Assembly: GCF_024172095.1 (NCBI RefSeq) | Contig: NZ_JAMZDX010000007.1 | Span: 124,001-188,000 of the forward strand | DNA length: 64,000 nucleotides | From: Kitasatospora cinereorecta | Lineage (GTDB): Bacteria > Actinomycetota > Actinomycetes > Streptomycetales > Streptomycetaceae | Direction of reading: 5' to 3' | Shown: positions 49,503 through 58,597 of the stretch, piece after piece | Layout: each line of letters begins with the position of its first letter | Numbering within the stretch: the stretch's first letter is position 1 | Notes under the pieces: generated by a model | Databases searched by the model: none | What the model was told of the DNA's origin: nothing | What the model saw: only the letters and a program-made list of their open reading frames with translations | Position numbers and translations under genes: made by a program

Positions 49503-50585
49503 ATGGCGGCAGAGCCGAGCGGCGACGAACGGCCCAGGCTGCCGCCCGGCGTCCACACCGCCGCGCTCTGGTCCGGCGCGGTCATCCTGTTCATCGCGGT
49601 CGCCGCGTTCGTCGTCTACGCGCTCGTCGCGCTGCGCGCCGCCACCGTCCCACTGATCATCGCGCTGCTCGGCACCTCACTGCTCTACCCGGTCATGCCC
49701 TGGCTGGTCCGCCGCGGCCTCGGCCGCGGGGCGGCCGCCGGACTCACCTGCGCCGTGCTCGTGCTCGGCGTCAGCGGGGTGCTCGCCCTGCTGGTCAACT
49801 CCCTGGTGCACAGCGCCCCGCAGATCGCCTCCGCGCTCACCGAGGCCGGCAACCGGATCGCCGACTGGCTCGGACCGGTCGGCAACCGGATCCAGTACGC
49901 CCTGCAGCAGAGCTCGGGATCGGGCAGCTCGCTGGTGAACGAACTGGCGGGCGGTGTGCTCTCCGGGCTGGGCTTCGCCACCCAGCTGATCACCGGGACG
50001 GTGCTCGCCCTCGCCCTGGTCTTCTTCTTCCTGCGCGACGGCCACCGCACCGGCGACGTGGTCCGCGAGGTGCTGCCCGAGCGCAGCGCCGGGACGGTGA
50101 TCGCCTGCGGCCGGCAGGCCTTCGACGCGATGGCCGGGTTCATGCGCGGCACCACGCTGATCGCGCTGATCGACGCCACCTTCATCACCATCGGCCTGGT
50201 GGTGCTGGGCGTTCCGGGGGCGGCCGGGCTGGGCGCGCTGGTCTTCATGGGCGCCTACATCCCGTTCGTCGGCGCCTTCCTGTCCGGGACGGTGGCGGTG
50301 CTGGTCGCGCTGGCCGACGGCGGCCTGGGGACGGCGCTGTGGGCGCTCGGGGTGGTGCTGGCCGTCCAGGTGGTGGAGGGGAACGTCCTGCAGCCGCTGA
50401 TCCAGAGCCGGACGGTCGAACTGCACCCCGCCACCATCATGATCGCCGTGGTGGCGGGCGCCGGGGTCGCCGGGATCATCGGGGCGCTGCTGGCCGTCCC
50501 GCTCAGCGCCGCCGGACTCGGCGTGGTCTCCGTACTGCGCGGCGCGCAGACCCCCCGGCGGCGCGGGCGCCGGAGCGGGCAGTGA
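49503..50585 (+). CDS. AI-2E family transporter (YdiK/PerM-like)
   Basis: 360 aa from the ATG preceded by GGAGG; an earlier ATG at 49461 would add 14 residues. Eight hydrophobic segments, with VPLIIALLGTSLLYPVMPWLVRRGLGRGAAAGL, MRGTTLIALIDATFITIGLVVLGVPGAAGLGALVFMGAYIPFVGAFLSG and VVEGNVLQPLIQSRTVELHPATIMIAVVAG, all standard for this family. Members export autoinducer-2-like molecules or act as Na+/H+ antiporters; substrate here unknown. Confidence 0.87.
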   Translation: MAAEPSGDERPRLPPGVHTAALWSGAVILFIAVAAFVVYALVALRAATVPLIIALLGTSLLYPVMPWLVRRGLGRGAAAGLTCAVLVLGVSGVLALLVNSLVHSAPQIASALTEAGNRIADWLGPVGNRIQYALQQSSGSGSSLVNELAGGVLSGLGFATQLITGTVLALALVFFFLRDGHRTGDVVREVLPERSAGTVIACGRQAFDAMAGFMRGTTLIALIDATFITIGLVVLGVPGAAGLGALVFMGAYIPFVGAFLSGTVAVLVALADGGLGTALWALGVVLAVQVVEGNVLQPLIQSRTVELHPATIMIAVVAGAGVAGIIGALLAVPLSAAGLGVVSVLRGAQTPRRRGRRSGQ

Positions 50586-50601
50586 GCCCGCGCAGACCAA
50601 G

Positions 50602-51546
50602 CTAGGCAGTCGCGCCGGTCTGGTCGCGCCAGTGCGCGAACTGCTCGATCGGATCGCCGTCCAGCAGCCACGGCCAGGCGGTCACCACCGGGCCCAGCAG
50701 CTCGAACACCGCGGCGGCCTCGGCCGACCGGGACGCCTGCACCAGGGCGTACGCGAGCAGGTTGAGGTCGGCCAGCGCCTCGGCGTGGCGGAGCGTGCCC
50801 GGGCGGATCCAGGTCAGGGCCCGCTCCAGCGCCGACTCGGCGTCCGCCCGGGCCCAGCGGCGGCGGGCGCCGAGCGCGCTCACCCCGCCGGCGTCGACGG
50901 TCGCCCGGTAGCGGTCCAGCAGCAGGGCCAGCTCCAGGCCGGTCACCGCGGAGCCGGCCGGGGCGTTGGCCCGGACCGCGTCCACGAAGTCCAGCGCCTG
51001 GGCGTGCGAGCCGCACTCGGCGGGCGAGAGGTAGCCGAGCATCTCCAGGTGCGCGGTCCGGTTCCACGGGTCGCGGGCGCCGATCTCCCGGCACACCGGG
51101 AACACCTCCGCCGCCGGACGCCGCAGCAGCCGCAGCGTGCCCAGCAGGGCGATCCACGGGGTCGGGTCCTCGGGGCGCAGGTCGGCCGCGCGGTGGCAGC
51201 GGTCCACCAGGCCGCGAGCGTCGGCGGTGCCGCCCTCGGCCCGGGCCTGGGACAGCTCCACCCAGACGCCCAGCACCAGCGGGTCGGCGTCCCGGGGCCG
51301 CTGGCGCCGCCACACCTGGGCCAGCGCCGGGGTGGCCGCGTCGGCGAGCACCGCGAGGCGGTGGGTGCGCCGGTCCCAGTCCGACCCGGCGCCGCGCAGC
51401 ACCTGCTCCACCAGGCCGGCCGAGAGGTCGAGCTGACCCTGCAGCTGCGGGGCCGTCAGCTGCTTGCGGACGCGTCCCAGCTCGGCGTCGTCGAGCTCGG
51501 GCACGAGGCGAGGTGCGGTGCTGCGGCGACGTCCAAAGAGCGGCAT
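50602..51546 (-). CDS. Helical-repeat protein of unknown function
   Basis: 314 aa. No signal peptide or membrane segment. From about residue 60 the sequence is a run of TPR-like helices (ATPALAQVWRRQRPRDADPLVLGVWVELSQARAEGGTADARGLVDRCHRAADLRPEDPTPWIALLGTLRLLRR, ADLNLLAYALVQASRSAEAAAVFELLGPVV), ending IEQFAHWRDQTGATA. Similar proteins are common in Streptomyces without assigned function. Convergent with the AI-2E gene. Confidence 0.65.
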   Translation of the reverse strand: MPLFGRRRSTAPRLVPELDDAELGRVRKQLTAPQLQGQLDLSAGLVEQVLRGAGSDWDRRTHRLAVLADAATPALAQVWRRQRPRDADPLVLGVWVELSQARAEGGTADARGLVDRCHRAADLRPEDPTPWIALLGTLRLLRRPAAEVFPVCREIGARDPWNRTAHLEMLGYLSPAECGSHAQALDFVDAVRANAPAGSAVTGLELALLLDRYRATVDAGGVSALGARRRWARADAESALERALTWIRPGTLRHAEALADLNLLAYALVQASRSAEAAAVFELLGPVVTAWPWLLDGDPIEQFAHWRDQTGATA

Positions 51547-51680
51547 GCCTGCGGAGCCTAGGGCCAGTCCACCGCCCTGACCAAGCGTCGGCCGCCAGCG
51601 GACGCGGAGTGACGGTTATCGAACAATCGAGGGCGCAATTCGATTGCTTTCCGGGCGGTCCGGACGGTACCAAGTCGACT

Positions 51681-52211
51681 GTGCTGCGAGGAGAGAAGGT
51701 CGGGCTGCGGGCCCGCCACGAAGAAGACGTACCGGTCCTGATCGAGGAGCTCCACGGCGACGTGGTGACCCGGAGCCGGGGCGACAGCCGCCCCTGGCGG
51801 CCGATCGCCCCCGGCGCCGCGAACCACCCCTTCCGGGTGGACGACCTGCCGGAGGACGTCGTGGTGTTCTCGGTGGTGGAGTCGGCCTCCGGCGAGCTCG
51901 CCGGGGAGGCCATGCTGTGGGGCATCGACCTGCACAACCGCACCGCCCACCTCGGACTGTCGCTGCGCCCCGCCTTCCGCGGACGCGGGCTCGGCTCGGA
52001 CGTGGTGCGGGTGCTCTGCGCGTACGGCTTCGCGGTGCGCGGGCTGCAGCGGCTCCAGGTGGACACGCTGTCCGACAACACCGCGATGATCACCGCCGCC
52101 ACCCGGGCCGGGTTCACCCTGGAGGGCACGCTGCGCCGGGCCGCCTGGGTCTACGGCGGCTTCGCCGACGAGGTGGTGCTCGGGCTGCTGGCCGAGGAGT
52201 GGAAGCCCTGA
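51681..52211 (+). CDS. GNAT family N-acetyltransferase
   Basis: 176 aa from the GTG at 51681. GNAT core: LGLSLRPAFRGRGLGSDVVRVLCAYGFAVRGLQRLQVDTLSDNTAMITAATRAGFTLEGTLRRAAWVYG, where RGRGLGSDV is the acetyl-CoA pyrophosphate loop. It belongs to the RimJ/RimL-like group. The frame is open to a GTG at 51609, but codons between 51609 and 51680 have many A/T third positions, unlike the rest, so the later start is preferred although no ribosome site is obvious. Confidence 0.83.
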   Translation: MLRGEKVGLRARHEEDVPVLIEELHGDVVTRSRGDSRPWRPIAPGAANHPFRVDDLPEDVVVFSVVESASGELAGEAMLWGIDLHNRTAHLGLSLRPAFRGRGLGSDVVRVLCAYGFAVRGLQRLQVDTLSDNTAMITAATRAGFTLEGTLRRAAWVYGGFADEVVLGLLAEEWKP

Positions 52212-52226
52212 TCGGGTCCGGGGCCG

Positions 52227-53546
52227 CTACGGTGCGGTGACGGCCGGGTCCGGGGCCGGCTCGTCGAGCGAGTCGAGGGAGCGGAGACCGGGGATCGGGG
52301 ACGGCAGCAGCCACAGCACGGCGAGGCAGCCGCCGAGCGCCGCGGCGAGCAGCGTGGCGCGGGTGCCGATCGCCGCGGCGAGCAGGCCGCCGGCCAGTGC
52401 GCCGAGCGGGCGGGCGCCGTAGTTCACGGTGCCGAAGGCGCCGGAGACGCGGCTGCGCAGGGCGTCCGGGATGACGCGGGCCTGCAGCGAGTTGAGGTTG
52501 ATGTCGAAGAGCATCACCCCGGCGCCGGCGAGGAACTCGGCGGCGGTCAGCGCCCCCGCGCGGGCCCACAGCGGGCCGCCGGCCACCGCGACCAGAGCGG
52601 TCGGGGCCGGGAAGAGCACCGCGCCGGCCGCGATGGCCCGGCCCACCCCGATCGCCCGGGAGATCCGCGGAGCGAGCACCGCGCCGAGCAGGCTGCCGGT
52701 CGCGCCGGCGCCGAGCGCGAGGCCGATGGCGGAGGCGGACAGGCCGAGGGTGCGGCTGGCGAAGAACAGGGTCAGACCGGCGGCCATGAAGGTGAAGAAG
52801 TTGACCGTGGTGCAGCAGCCGAGGCTCGCCCGCAGCACCGGGTGGCGCAGGGTGAACGCCAGGCCGGCACGGGCCCGGGCGAGCATCGGGGGCCCCGCGT
52901 CGCCGGCGGGCGCGGGCTCCTCCGTCACCGGGAGCCGGCCGAGCAGTGCGGCGGAGGCCAGGAAGGACACCGCGTCGGTGAGGACCGCGACGGGCGCGGT
53001 CAGGGCCTGGACGAGCGCGCCGCCGATCGCCGGCCCGACCAGGTAGGAGGCGGAGCGGCTGGTGCTCAGCCGGCTGTTGGCCTCGACGTACTGGGAGCGC
53101 GGCACCAGGCGGACGAAGAACGGCGAGTACGCGGAGTTGAACAGGACGCCCGCGGAGCCGGTCACCACGGCGACGGCGTACAGCTGACCGAGGCTCACCG
53201 CGTCGAGCAGGTGGGCCAGCGGGAGCGTGGCGAGGGCGGCGGCGCGGACCAGGTCGGCGGTGATCATCAGGCGGCGCTTGCCGGGCCGCTGGTCGACCCA
53301 GGCGCCGAAGAGGAGTCCGAGCAGGTTGGGGGCCCAGGCCAGGGCGGTCAGCAGGGACACCTGGACGGCGGTGGCGTGCAGCGCGGTGACCGCGATCAGG
53401 GGGAGGGCGAGCTCGGATATTCGGTCGCCCAGTTGGGAGACCGACTGGGCGGTCCATAACCGCAGGAAGCGCCGGTCGCGCAGGAGCGGGGGCGGCGCCG
53501 GGCGGTCGGCGCGGTCGGCCCGGTCGGTGGTGGCGGTGGTGGTCAT
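52227..53546 (-). CDS. MFS transporter (enterobactin/MFS_3-type exporter)
   Basis: 439 aa. Twelve hydrophobic segments; starts PPLLRDRRFLRLWTAQSVSQLGDRISELALPLIAVTALHATAVQVSLLTALAWAPNLLGLLFGAWVDQRPGKRRLMITADLVRA, the MFS_3 pattern of macrolide or siderophore exporters. Its ATG overlaps the stop of an ArsR-type regulator (ATGA), making a regulator-transporter operon. Confidence 0.88.
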   Translation of the reverse strand: MTTTATTDRADRADRPAPPPLLRDRRFLRLWTAQSVSQLGDRISELALPLIAVTALHATAVQVSLLTALAWAPNLLGLLFGAWVDQRPGKRRLMITADLVRAAALATLPLAHLLDAVSLGQLYAVAVVTGSAGVLFNSAYSPFFVRLVPRSQYVEANSRLSTSRSASYLVGPAIGGALVQALTAPVAVLTDAVSFLASAALLGRLPVTEEPAPAGDAGPPMLARARAGLAFTLRHPVLRASLGCCTTVNFFTFMAAGLTLFFASRTLGLSASAIGLALGAGATGSLLGAVLAPRISRAIGVGRAIAAGAVLFPAPTALVAVAGGPLWARAGALTAAEFLAGAGVMLFDINLNSLQARVIPDALRSRVSGAFGTVNYGARPLGALAGGLLAAAIGTRATLLAAALGGCLAVLWLLPSPIPGLRSLDSLDEPAPDPAVTAP

Positions 53547-54166
53547 GCGGTTGGTCCTTCCCGGTGGGCGGGGGTCTCAGGGTCGGGCGCGGCCGCCTCC
53601 GGCAGGACGTAGCGCATCAGGCGCACGCGCCGGCTGTCGGCGGGCCGGTCGGCGGCGTCGCGGGTGAGGTACGGGGCGAGCAGGCGCTCGATGCCGTCGA
53701 GGATCGCGGCGAGTTCGTCGGCGGAGACGGTGACCCCGGTGTTGGCGAGGCCGCCGAGCCGCCGCCACGCCGGGTCGAGGCCGGGCTCGACCTCGGTGAT
53801 CCAGCGTGCGGGCAGGTCCGCGTAGCGCAGGAACATCTGCTGGGCCAGGGCGTGGGCGGCGTCGCCGCTCTCGGGGTCGGCGGACGGCTCGAAGCGCATG
53901 CCGGTGCCGACCGCCTCCCAGCGGCGCCGGCGCCGGTCGGGCCCCGGTTCGGCGTCGCGGACCAGGCCGAAGCCGGCGAGGTGGCGCAGGTGCCAGCTGG
54001 TCACGGTGGGCGTCGCGCCCACGTCCGGGGCGAGCTCGGTGGCGGTGGCGGGGCCGTGGCGCTGGAGGCGTTCGAGGATCGCGAGGCGGACGGGGTGGGC
54101 GAGTGCGCGCATCGTCCGCGGGTCGGTGATCTCGACGTCGCCGAGCTCGTTGATCGACGGTTCCAT
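53543..54166 (-). CDS. ArsR-type winged-helix regulator
   Basis: 207 aa. N-terminal ArsR HTH: ITDPRTMRALAHPVRLAILERLQRHGPATATELAPDVGATPTVTSWHLRHLAGFGLVRDAEPGPDRRRRRWEAVGTGM (residues 12-90); C-terminal helical extension found in many actinomycete transporter-linked members. No metal-binding Cys pair, so it probably senses something other than arsenite. Co-transcribed with the MFS exporter; a symmetric site lies just upstream. Confidence 0.87.
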   Translation of the reverse strand: MEPSINELGDVEITDPRTMRALAHPVRLAILERLQRHGPATATELAPDVGATPTVTSWHLRHLAGFGLVRDAEPGPDRRRRRWEAVGTGMRFEPSADPESGDAAHALAQQMFLRYADLPARWITEVEPGLDPAWRRLGGLANTGVTVSADELAAILDGIERLLAPYLTRDAADRPADSRRVRLMRYVLPEAAAPDPETPAHREGPTA

Positions 54167-54170
54167 GATG

Positions 54171-54199
54171 TGAGAGTGTCCTCTCAGGAAATGTGAGAG
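54171..54199. promoter_or_regulatory. Operator repeats of the ArsR-MFS operon
   Basis: TGAGAG-TGTC-CTCTCA (54171-54186) forms a perfect dyad, and a further TGAGAG lies at 54194. The dyad begins 5 bp upstream of the ArsR start codon, overlapping the likely promoter and leader, as expected for autorepression. Confidence 0.6.
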
Positions 54200-54310
54200 T
54201 CAAGCTTTACAACGACCCGTCAGCTCTCGGCCCGGTGTCCGCCCCGGGCTACCGGGCGGTATGGTCGGCACAGGGCAGTGCTGATCACGGAAGACGGTGC
54301 GGAGAGCGGC

Positions 54311-55264
54311 ATGGAGTTTCGGACGGACATCCTGGGCGAGCCGTATGAGGCCGTCGACCTGCCGCTGCGGCCGGACGAGGAGGGCGCCGTCTCGGCGACC
54401 CTGGTGCGCCGTCTGGTCCCCGGGGCCGAGCGGGCCGTGCTGTACGTCCACGGCTACGTCGACTACTTCTTCCAGACCCACCTGGCCGACCACTTCACCG
54501 CGGCCGGCTGGTCCTTCTACGCGCTCGACCTGCGCAAGTACGGCCGCTCCCTGAAGGCCCACCAGTCGCCCAACTTCGTCCGCGACCTGTCGGAGTACGA
54601 CGAGGAGCTCGACGAGGCGGTCCGGATCATCCGCGAGCTGGACGGCCACCGGCACCTGCTGGTCAACGGCCACTCCACCGGCGGCCTGGTCACCGCCCTG
54701 TGGGCGGACCGGCGGACCGGCCGCGGCCTGGTCGACGGCCTGTTCCTGAACAGCCCGTTCCTGTCGATGCCGGCCGCCCCCGCCGTCCGCACCCTCGGCG
54801 CACCCGCCGTCGGCGCGCTCGGCCGCCTCGCCGCCACCCGCAAGCTGCCCGCCCCGATCAACCCGCACTACGTGCACAGCCTGCACCGCGACCACCGCGG
54901 CAGCTGGGACTTCGACCTCCAGCTCAAGCCCGCCGAGGGCTTCCCGCTGTACGCGGGCTGGCTGGCCGCCATCCAGCGCGGCCACCGGCAGGTCCGGCAG
55001 GGCCTGACGGTCGACTGCCCGATCCTGCTGATGGCCTCCACCGCCTCGATCTCCACCAGCAAGTGGCACCCGGCGCTGCACAAGTCGGACGCGGTGCTGC
55101 GCGCCGACGACATCGCCGCGCTCGGCCCCCGGCTGGGCGGCAACGTCACCGTGATCCGGATCGAGGGCGGCGTGCACGACCTGGTGCTCTCCGGCGACCA
55201 GGCCCGGACCCAGGTGTTCACCGAGCTCGACCGCTGGCTGACCGCCTACCTGCCCGGCGCATGA
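54311..55264 (+). CDS. Alpha/beta hydrolase (monoglyceride lipase-like)
   Basis: 317 aa from MEFRTDILGEP, with GGAGAG upstream (an in-frame ATG at 54278 is an alternative). VLYVHGYVDYFFQTHLADHFTAAGWSFYALDLRKYGRS gives the oxyanion region; nucleophile elbow is NGHSTGG (Ser catalytic); acid Asp probably in a later loop and His in GGVHDLVLSG. The Hydrolase_4 fold resembles lysophospholipase/monoacylglycerol lipase. Cytoplasmic. Coupled (ATGA) with a spermidine synthase-like gene. Confidence 0.85.
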   Translation: MEFRTDILGEPYEAVDLPLRPDEEGAVSATLVRRLVPGAERAVLYVHGYVDYFFQTHLADHFTAAGWSFYALDLRKYGRSLKAHQSPNFVRDLSEYDEELDEAVRIIRELDGHRHLLVNGHSTGGLVTALWADRRTGRGLVDGLFLNSPFLSMPAAPAVRTLGAPAVGALGRLAATRKLPAPINPHYVHSLHRDHRGSWDFDLQLKPAEGFPLYAGWLAAIQRGHRQVRQGLTVDCPILLMASTASISTSKWHPALHKSDAVLRADDIAALGPRLGGNVTVIRIEGGVHDLVLSGDQARTQVFTELDRWLTAYLPGA

Positions 55265-56124
55265 CCGACCCCCGGCACCAGGACCCGGAGGACCGGCTGC
55301 CGGTCGAGCGGGCCGTCGCGCTGGGCACCGCCAAGCTGATGCCCGACATCGACCGCGACGCCGGCTGGCTGCTCACCCTCGACGGGACCCCGCAGTCGTA
55401 CGTCGACCTGGCCGACCCCGGGCACCTGGAGTTCGAGTACGTCCAGCGGATCGCCCACCTCGTCGACCTGGCGGCGCCGGCCGGCCGGCCGCTGGAGGCG
55501 CTGCACCTGGGCGGCGGGGCACTCACCCTGCCGCGCTACCTGGCGGCGACCCGGCCGGGTTCGCGCCAGCGGGTGGTGGAGGTGGACGGGCCGCTGACCG
55601 AGCTGGTCCGCGAGGCGCTGCCCTGGCCGGACGGGATCGACGTGACGGTCGGTGACGCCCGCGAGGCGCTGGCCGCCGAACCGGACGCCTCCGCCGACCT
55701 GGTGGTCGCCGACGTCTTCCGCGGCTCGCGCACCCCCGCCCACCTGACCAGTGCGGAGTTCCTGCGCGAGGTGGCGCGGGTGCTGCGGCCGGGCGGCTGC
55801 TACGCCGCCAACCTGGCCGACGGGCCGCCGCTGGCCTTCGCCCGGGCGCAGGCTGCCACCCTGCGTTCGGTGTTCCCGCAGACCTGCCTGGCCGCCGAGC
55901 CGGGCGTGCTGCGCGGCCGGCGGTACGGCAACATCCTGCTGGCCGGCTCGACCGAGCCGCTGCCGGTCCGGGACCTCGGCCGGCGGCTGGCCGCCGACCC
56001 CTTCCCGGCCCGGCTGGTCGAGCACGAGGAGCTGGCCGGCTTCGTCCGCCGGGTCCGGCCGGTCACGGACGCGGACGCCGAGGACTCGCCGCCCCCGCCG
56101 GCCGGCGCCTTCAGCATCGGCTGA
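55261..56124 (+). CDS. Spermidine synthase-like methyltransferase-fold protein
   Basis: 287 aa. Spermidine-synthase fold: QSYVDLADPGHLEFEYVQRIAHLVDL, LEALHLGGGALTLPRYLAATRPGSRQRVVEVDGPLTELVREAL and DLVVADVFRGSRTPAHLTSAEFLREVARVLRPGGCYAANLAD. The canonical gate-keeping QxxD/E residues for polyamine binding are not clear, so this is a fused-family relative rather than a proven aminopropyltransferase. Overlaps the hydrolase stop by four bases. Confidence 0.83.
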   Translation: MTDPRHQDPEDRLPVERAVALGTAKLMPDIDRDAGWLLTLDGTPQSYVDLADPGHLEFEYVQRIAHLVDLAAPAGRPLEALHLGGGALTLPRYLAATRPGSRQRVVEVDGPLTELVREALPWPDGIDVTVGDAREALAAEPDASADLVVADVFRGSRTPAHLTSAEFLREVARVLRPGGCYAANLADGPPLAFARAQAATLRSVFPQTCLAAEPGVLRGRRYGNILLAGSTEPLPVRDLGRRLAADPFPARLVEHEELAGFVRRVRPVTDADAEDSPPPPAGAFSIG

Positions 56125-56147
56125 GCCGCCGCCACCCCGGGTGGTGC

Positions 56148-56900
56148 TCAGAGCCGGTGGCGGACCCAGACGTTCGGCTCCACGTACACCGCCTGGTCGT
56201 GCGCGACATCGACCCGGACGGGGGTGAGGGCGCCCGGCACCAGGACCTCGCCGGAGGCGTCGAAGGGCAGGCCGGTCCAGGCGCGCCACTCGGCGAGCGA
56301 GCCGGCGATGGCCATCGAGGCCGGGGCGACCCGCTCGACCACGGCGCCCGCGCGGACGTGCACCCGCAGCCAGGGGTCGACCGGCAGGCCGTCCTCGGGC
56401 CGGGTCCGGAAGGCGTACTCGGACATCGGGGTGGCCGGCTCGCGGTGCTTGCCGCTCGGCCGGACCGGGGCGACCAGCTCGGCGAAGCCGTGCGCCCGGG
56501 CGTTGTCGCGCATCGCGGCCACCAACCGGGCGGACAGGCCGTTGCCCTGCAGGTCCGGGCGGACCGCTATCTCCAGGGCGGTGACGGTGTCCGGCACGTC
56601 GCCGCGGCGGTGGTCGGCGAACGCCCAGAGCAGCACCTCGTCCCAGCCGCGGTCGGGCAGGCCGGCGGTGCGCTTGGGCTGGTCCATCCGGAACGGGATG
56701 CTGTGCCCGCGGCCGACCAGCGCCCCGGTGGCGTCCGTGGCCACCAGGACGAACTCGGGGAACGCCTCGGCGACCTCGCCCATGAAGCCGTTGGCCACCA
56801 GGTCGTGGTGCATGAAGACCGGCCAGCTGTCGGGCATCTCCCACAGGCCGTCGGCGAATTCCGGCCGCTCGGCGAGCGTGGTCAGGGTCACATCGTCCAT
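56148..56900 (-). CDS. GNAT family N-acetyltransferase
   Basis: 250 aa. Long N-terminal half (FADGLWEMPDSWPVFMHHDLVANGFMGEVAEAFPEFVLVATDATGALVGRGHSIPFRMD) and core VTALEIAVRPDLQGNGLSARLVAAMRDNARAHGFAELVAPVRPSGK, with QGNGLSARL as the acetyl-CoA loop. The C-terminal 60 residues (SLAEWRAWTGLPFDASGEVLVPGALTPVRVDVAHDQAVYVEPNVWVRHRL) are shared by actinomycete N-acetyltransferases of unknown substrate. Convergent with the previous gene. Confidence 0.8.
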   Translation of the reverse strand: MDDVTLTTLAERPEFADGLWEMPDSWPVFMHHDLVANGFMGEVAEAFPEFVLVATDATGALVGRGHSIPFRMDQPKRTAGLPDRGWDEVLLWAFADHRRGDVPDTVTALEIAVRPDLQGNGLSARLVAAMRDNARAHGFAELVAPVRPSGKHREPATPMSEYAFRTRPEDGLPVDPWLRVHVRAGAVVERVAPASMAIAGSLAEWRAWTGLPFDASGEVLVPGALTPVRVDVAHDQAVYVEPNVWVRHRL

Positions 56901-57068
56901 GCGGGCACCCTAGGACACGGCAACGTCGCAGGTCATCCCGTTTATCGCGGTCCGGGCGGCAGTGGAACGGAACCTTCCGTGACCGGATGGTCACCCCACC
57001 GTCACTCCGCTAGTGAAATATCACATTGCATCCCACGAGGGGATGCCTGACAACGGAAGGAGTCCGTG

Positions 57069-57500
57069 ATGGCACGGATCTTCGTGGCGGCGGCGGCCGC
57101 CGCCGGACTGGCCCTACTGGGTGCGGCACCGGCGACGGCGGCGGAGGCGCCGGCGCCGCAGGTGTTCTGCGGGGCGTCCGGTCTGCAGGCCGGACTGCTC
57201 ACCCGGCTGTGCGCCGAGGTCGACGGCGACCAGGTGCAGCTGGTCGGCCGGATCTCGCTGGCCGGTCCGCCCAGCCCCGGCTCGCCCGGGCCCCGGCCGC
57301 AGGACCTCCAGACGGTGCTGACCGGCGAGAACCCGGCCGGGACGGCCTACCGGGACGTGCGCTTCACCGGTGCGACCGTCGAGGTGCGCGGCGTCGGCGG
57401 CCCGGTGCCGTGCGCCGTCGCCGTCCACGGCTCGTTCGCGGTGGCCTCCTACCCGTGGGCGCCCCGCCCGGTGACCGTGGACCTGCCCGCCTCCTGCTGA
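57069..57500 (+). CDS. Small secreted protein with four cysteines
   Basis: 143 aa, ATG preceded by GGAAGGAG. Signal peptide with cleavage after PATAA. The mature part of about 118 residues has four Cys (FCGAS, RLCAEV, PVPCAV, PASC-end), enough for two disulfides, and alternates hydrophobic and polar residues, suggesting a beta-sandwich. An AT-rich promoter-like region precedes it (56930-57040). No function recognised. Confidence 0.7.
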   Translation: MARIFVAAAAAAGLALLGAAPATAAEAPAPQVFCGASGLQAGLLTRLCAEVDGDQVQLVGRISLAGPPSPGSPGPRPQDLQTVLTGENPAGTAYRDVRFTGATVEVRGVGGPVPCAVAVHGSFAVASYPWAPRPVTVDLPASC

Positions 57501-57504
57501 CCCG

Positions 57505-57556
57505 CCCCCGCGGCCGGCCCGTCCGTCGTGGGGGCGGGGCGGGCCGGCCCGCGGGG
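57505..57556. terminator. Terminator hairpin after the secreted protein gene
   Basis: 16-17-bp arms (CCCCGCGGCCGGCCCG against CGGGCCGGCCCGCGGGG, one bulged base) directly after the stop codon. Confidence 0.75.
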
Positions 57557-57617
57557 ATCCGGCGGTCGGGGCGGGGTGAGCCCCGGCCGCCGGTGACCGG
57601 GTGTCAGAATTGCGGAC

Positions 57618-58511
57618 ATGGTGGAGAACGAGCAGGCGAACGGCCGGGAACCCGGGCAGAAGGAGGCGGTGCGGCTCACGGCGGTGCCCGAGACGGCGCT
57701 GTGGACGCTGCACCAGCGGGCCACCGAGGCCCGTCGGCCCGGCGGGGTGCTGGACGACCCCGAGGCGGTCGACCTGGCCGACCGGATCGACTTCCCGTTC
57801 GCCGAGCGCTTCGGCACCAGCACCCTGCAGAGCCTGGTCCAGGGCATCCGGGTGCGCTGCTTCGACCGCGAGGTGGAGGACTTCCTCACCCGCCACCCCC
57901 GCGGCACCGTGGTCAACCTCGGCGACGGCCTGGAGACCCAGTACTGGCGGGTCGACAACGGCCGGGCCCGCTGGATCTCGGTCGACCTGCCCGAGGCGAG
58001 CGAGCTGCGCGCCCGGCTGCTCCCGGCCGGGCCGCGCCAGGAACTGGTCGCCTGTTCGGTCACCGACCCGGCCTGGACCGAGCGGGTGGACGACTCGCGC
58101 GGCCTGCTGATCACCGCCGAGGGCCTGCTGATGTACCTGCGCCCGCCCGAGGTGCGCGCCCTGCTCGCCCTCCTCGCCGAGCGCTTCCCCGGCGCCACCC
58201 TGGTCTTCGACGCCGTCCCGCGCTGGTTCAGCCGGCTCGCCGTCGAGGGCAGGCTGCGCACGCACGGCTACCAGGCGCCGCCGATGCCCTGGGGCATGGA
58301 CGCCCGCGAGCGCGGCAAGCTCGCCACCGCCCACCCCGGCGTGGCCGAGATCCGCGACGTCCGACCCGAGCGCACCCCAGGGCCGCTCGGCGCCGCGCTC
58401 GCGCTCGCCGTACGGCTGCCGGTGCTCGGGGGGCTGCGGCCCACCGTCACCGCGGTGAGATTCGGCTCACCCGGGAACCACGGCCTTCGAACGGCCGTTT
58501 CGACCGGTTAG
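57618..58511 (+). CDS. LCM-type polyketide O-methyltransferase-like protein
   Basis: 297 aa. Leucine carboxyl methyltransferase (PF04072) pattern: RRPGGVLDDPEAVDLADRID, VRCFDREVEDFLTRHPRGTVVNLGDGLETQYWRVDNG, WISVDLPEASELRARLLP and LLITAEGLLMYLRPPEVRALLALLAERFPGATLVFDAVPRW. Actinomycete members are annotated as O-methyltransferases of polyketide biosynthesis. There is no PKS next to it; the pigment cluster is 25 kb away. Substrate unknown. Confidence 0.85.
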   Translation: MVENEQANGREPGQKEAVRLTAVPETALWTLHQRATEARRPGGVLDDPEAVDLADRIDFPFAERFGTSTLQSLVQGIRVRCFDREVEDFLTRHPRGTVVNLGDGLETQYWRVDNGRARWISVDLPEASELRARLLPAGPRQELVACSVTDPAWTERVDDSRGLLITAEGLLMYLRPPEVRALLALLAERFPGATLVFDAVPRWFSRLAVEGRLRTHGYQAPPMPWGMDARERGKLATAHPGVAEIRDVRPERTPGPLGAALALAVRLPVLGGLRPTVTAVRFGSPGNHGLRTAVSTG

Positions 58512-58597
58512 GCTGGCCTGAGCGGGGAGGCGCCGACCCACCCGACGTACGACCGCCGGCCGAGCCGTTGCACCCTGCCCCACGGAGGTACTCCGCC

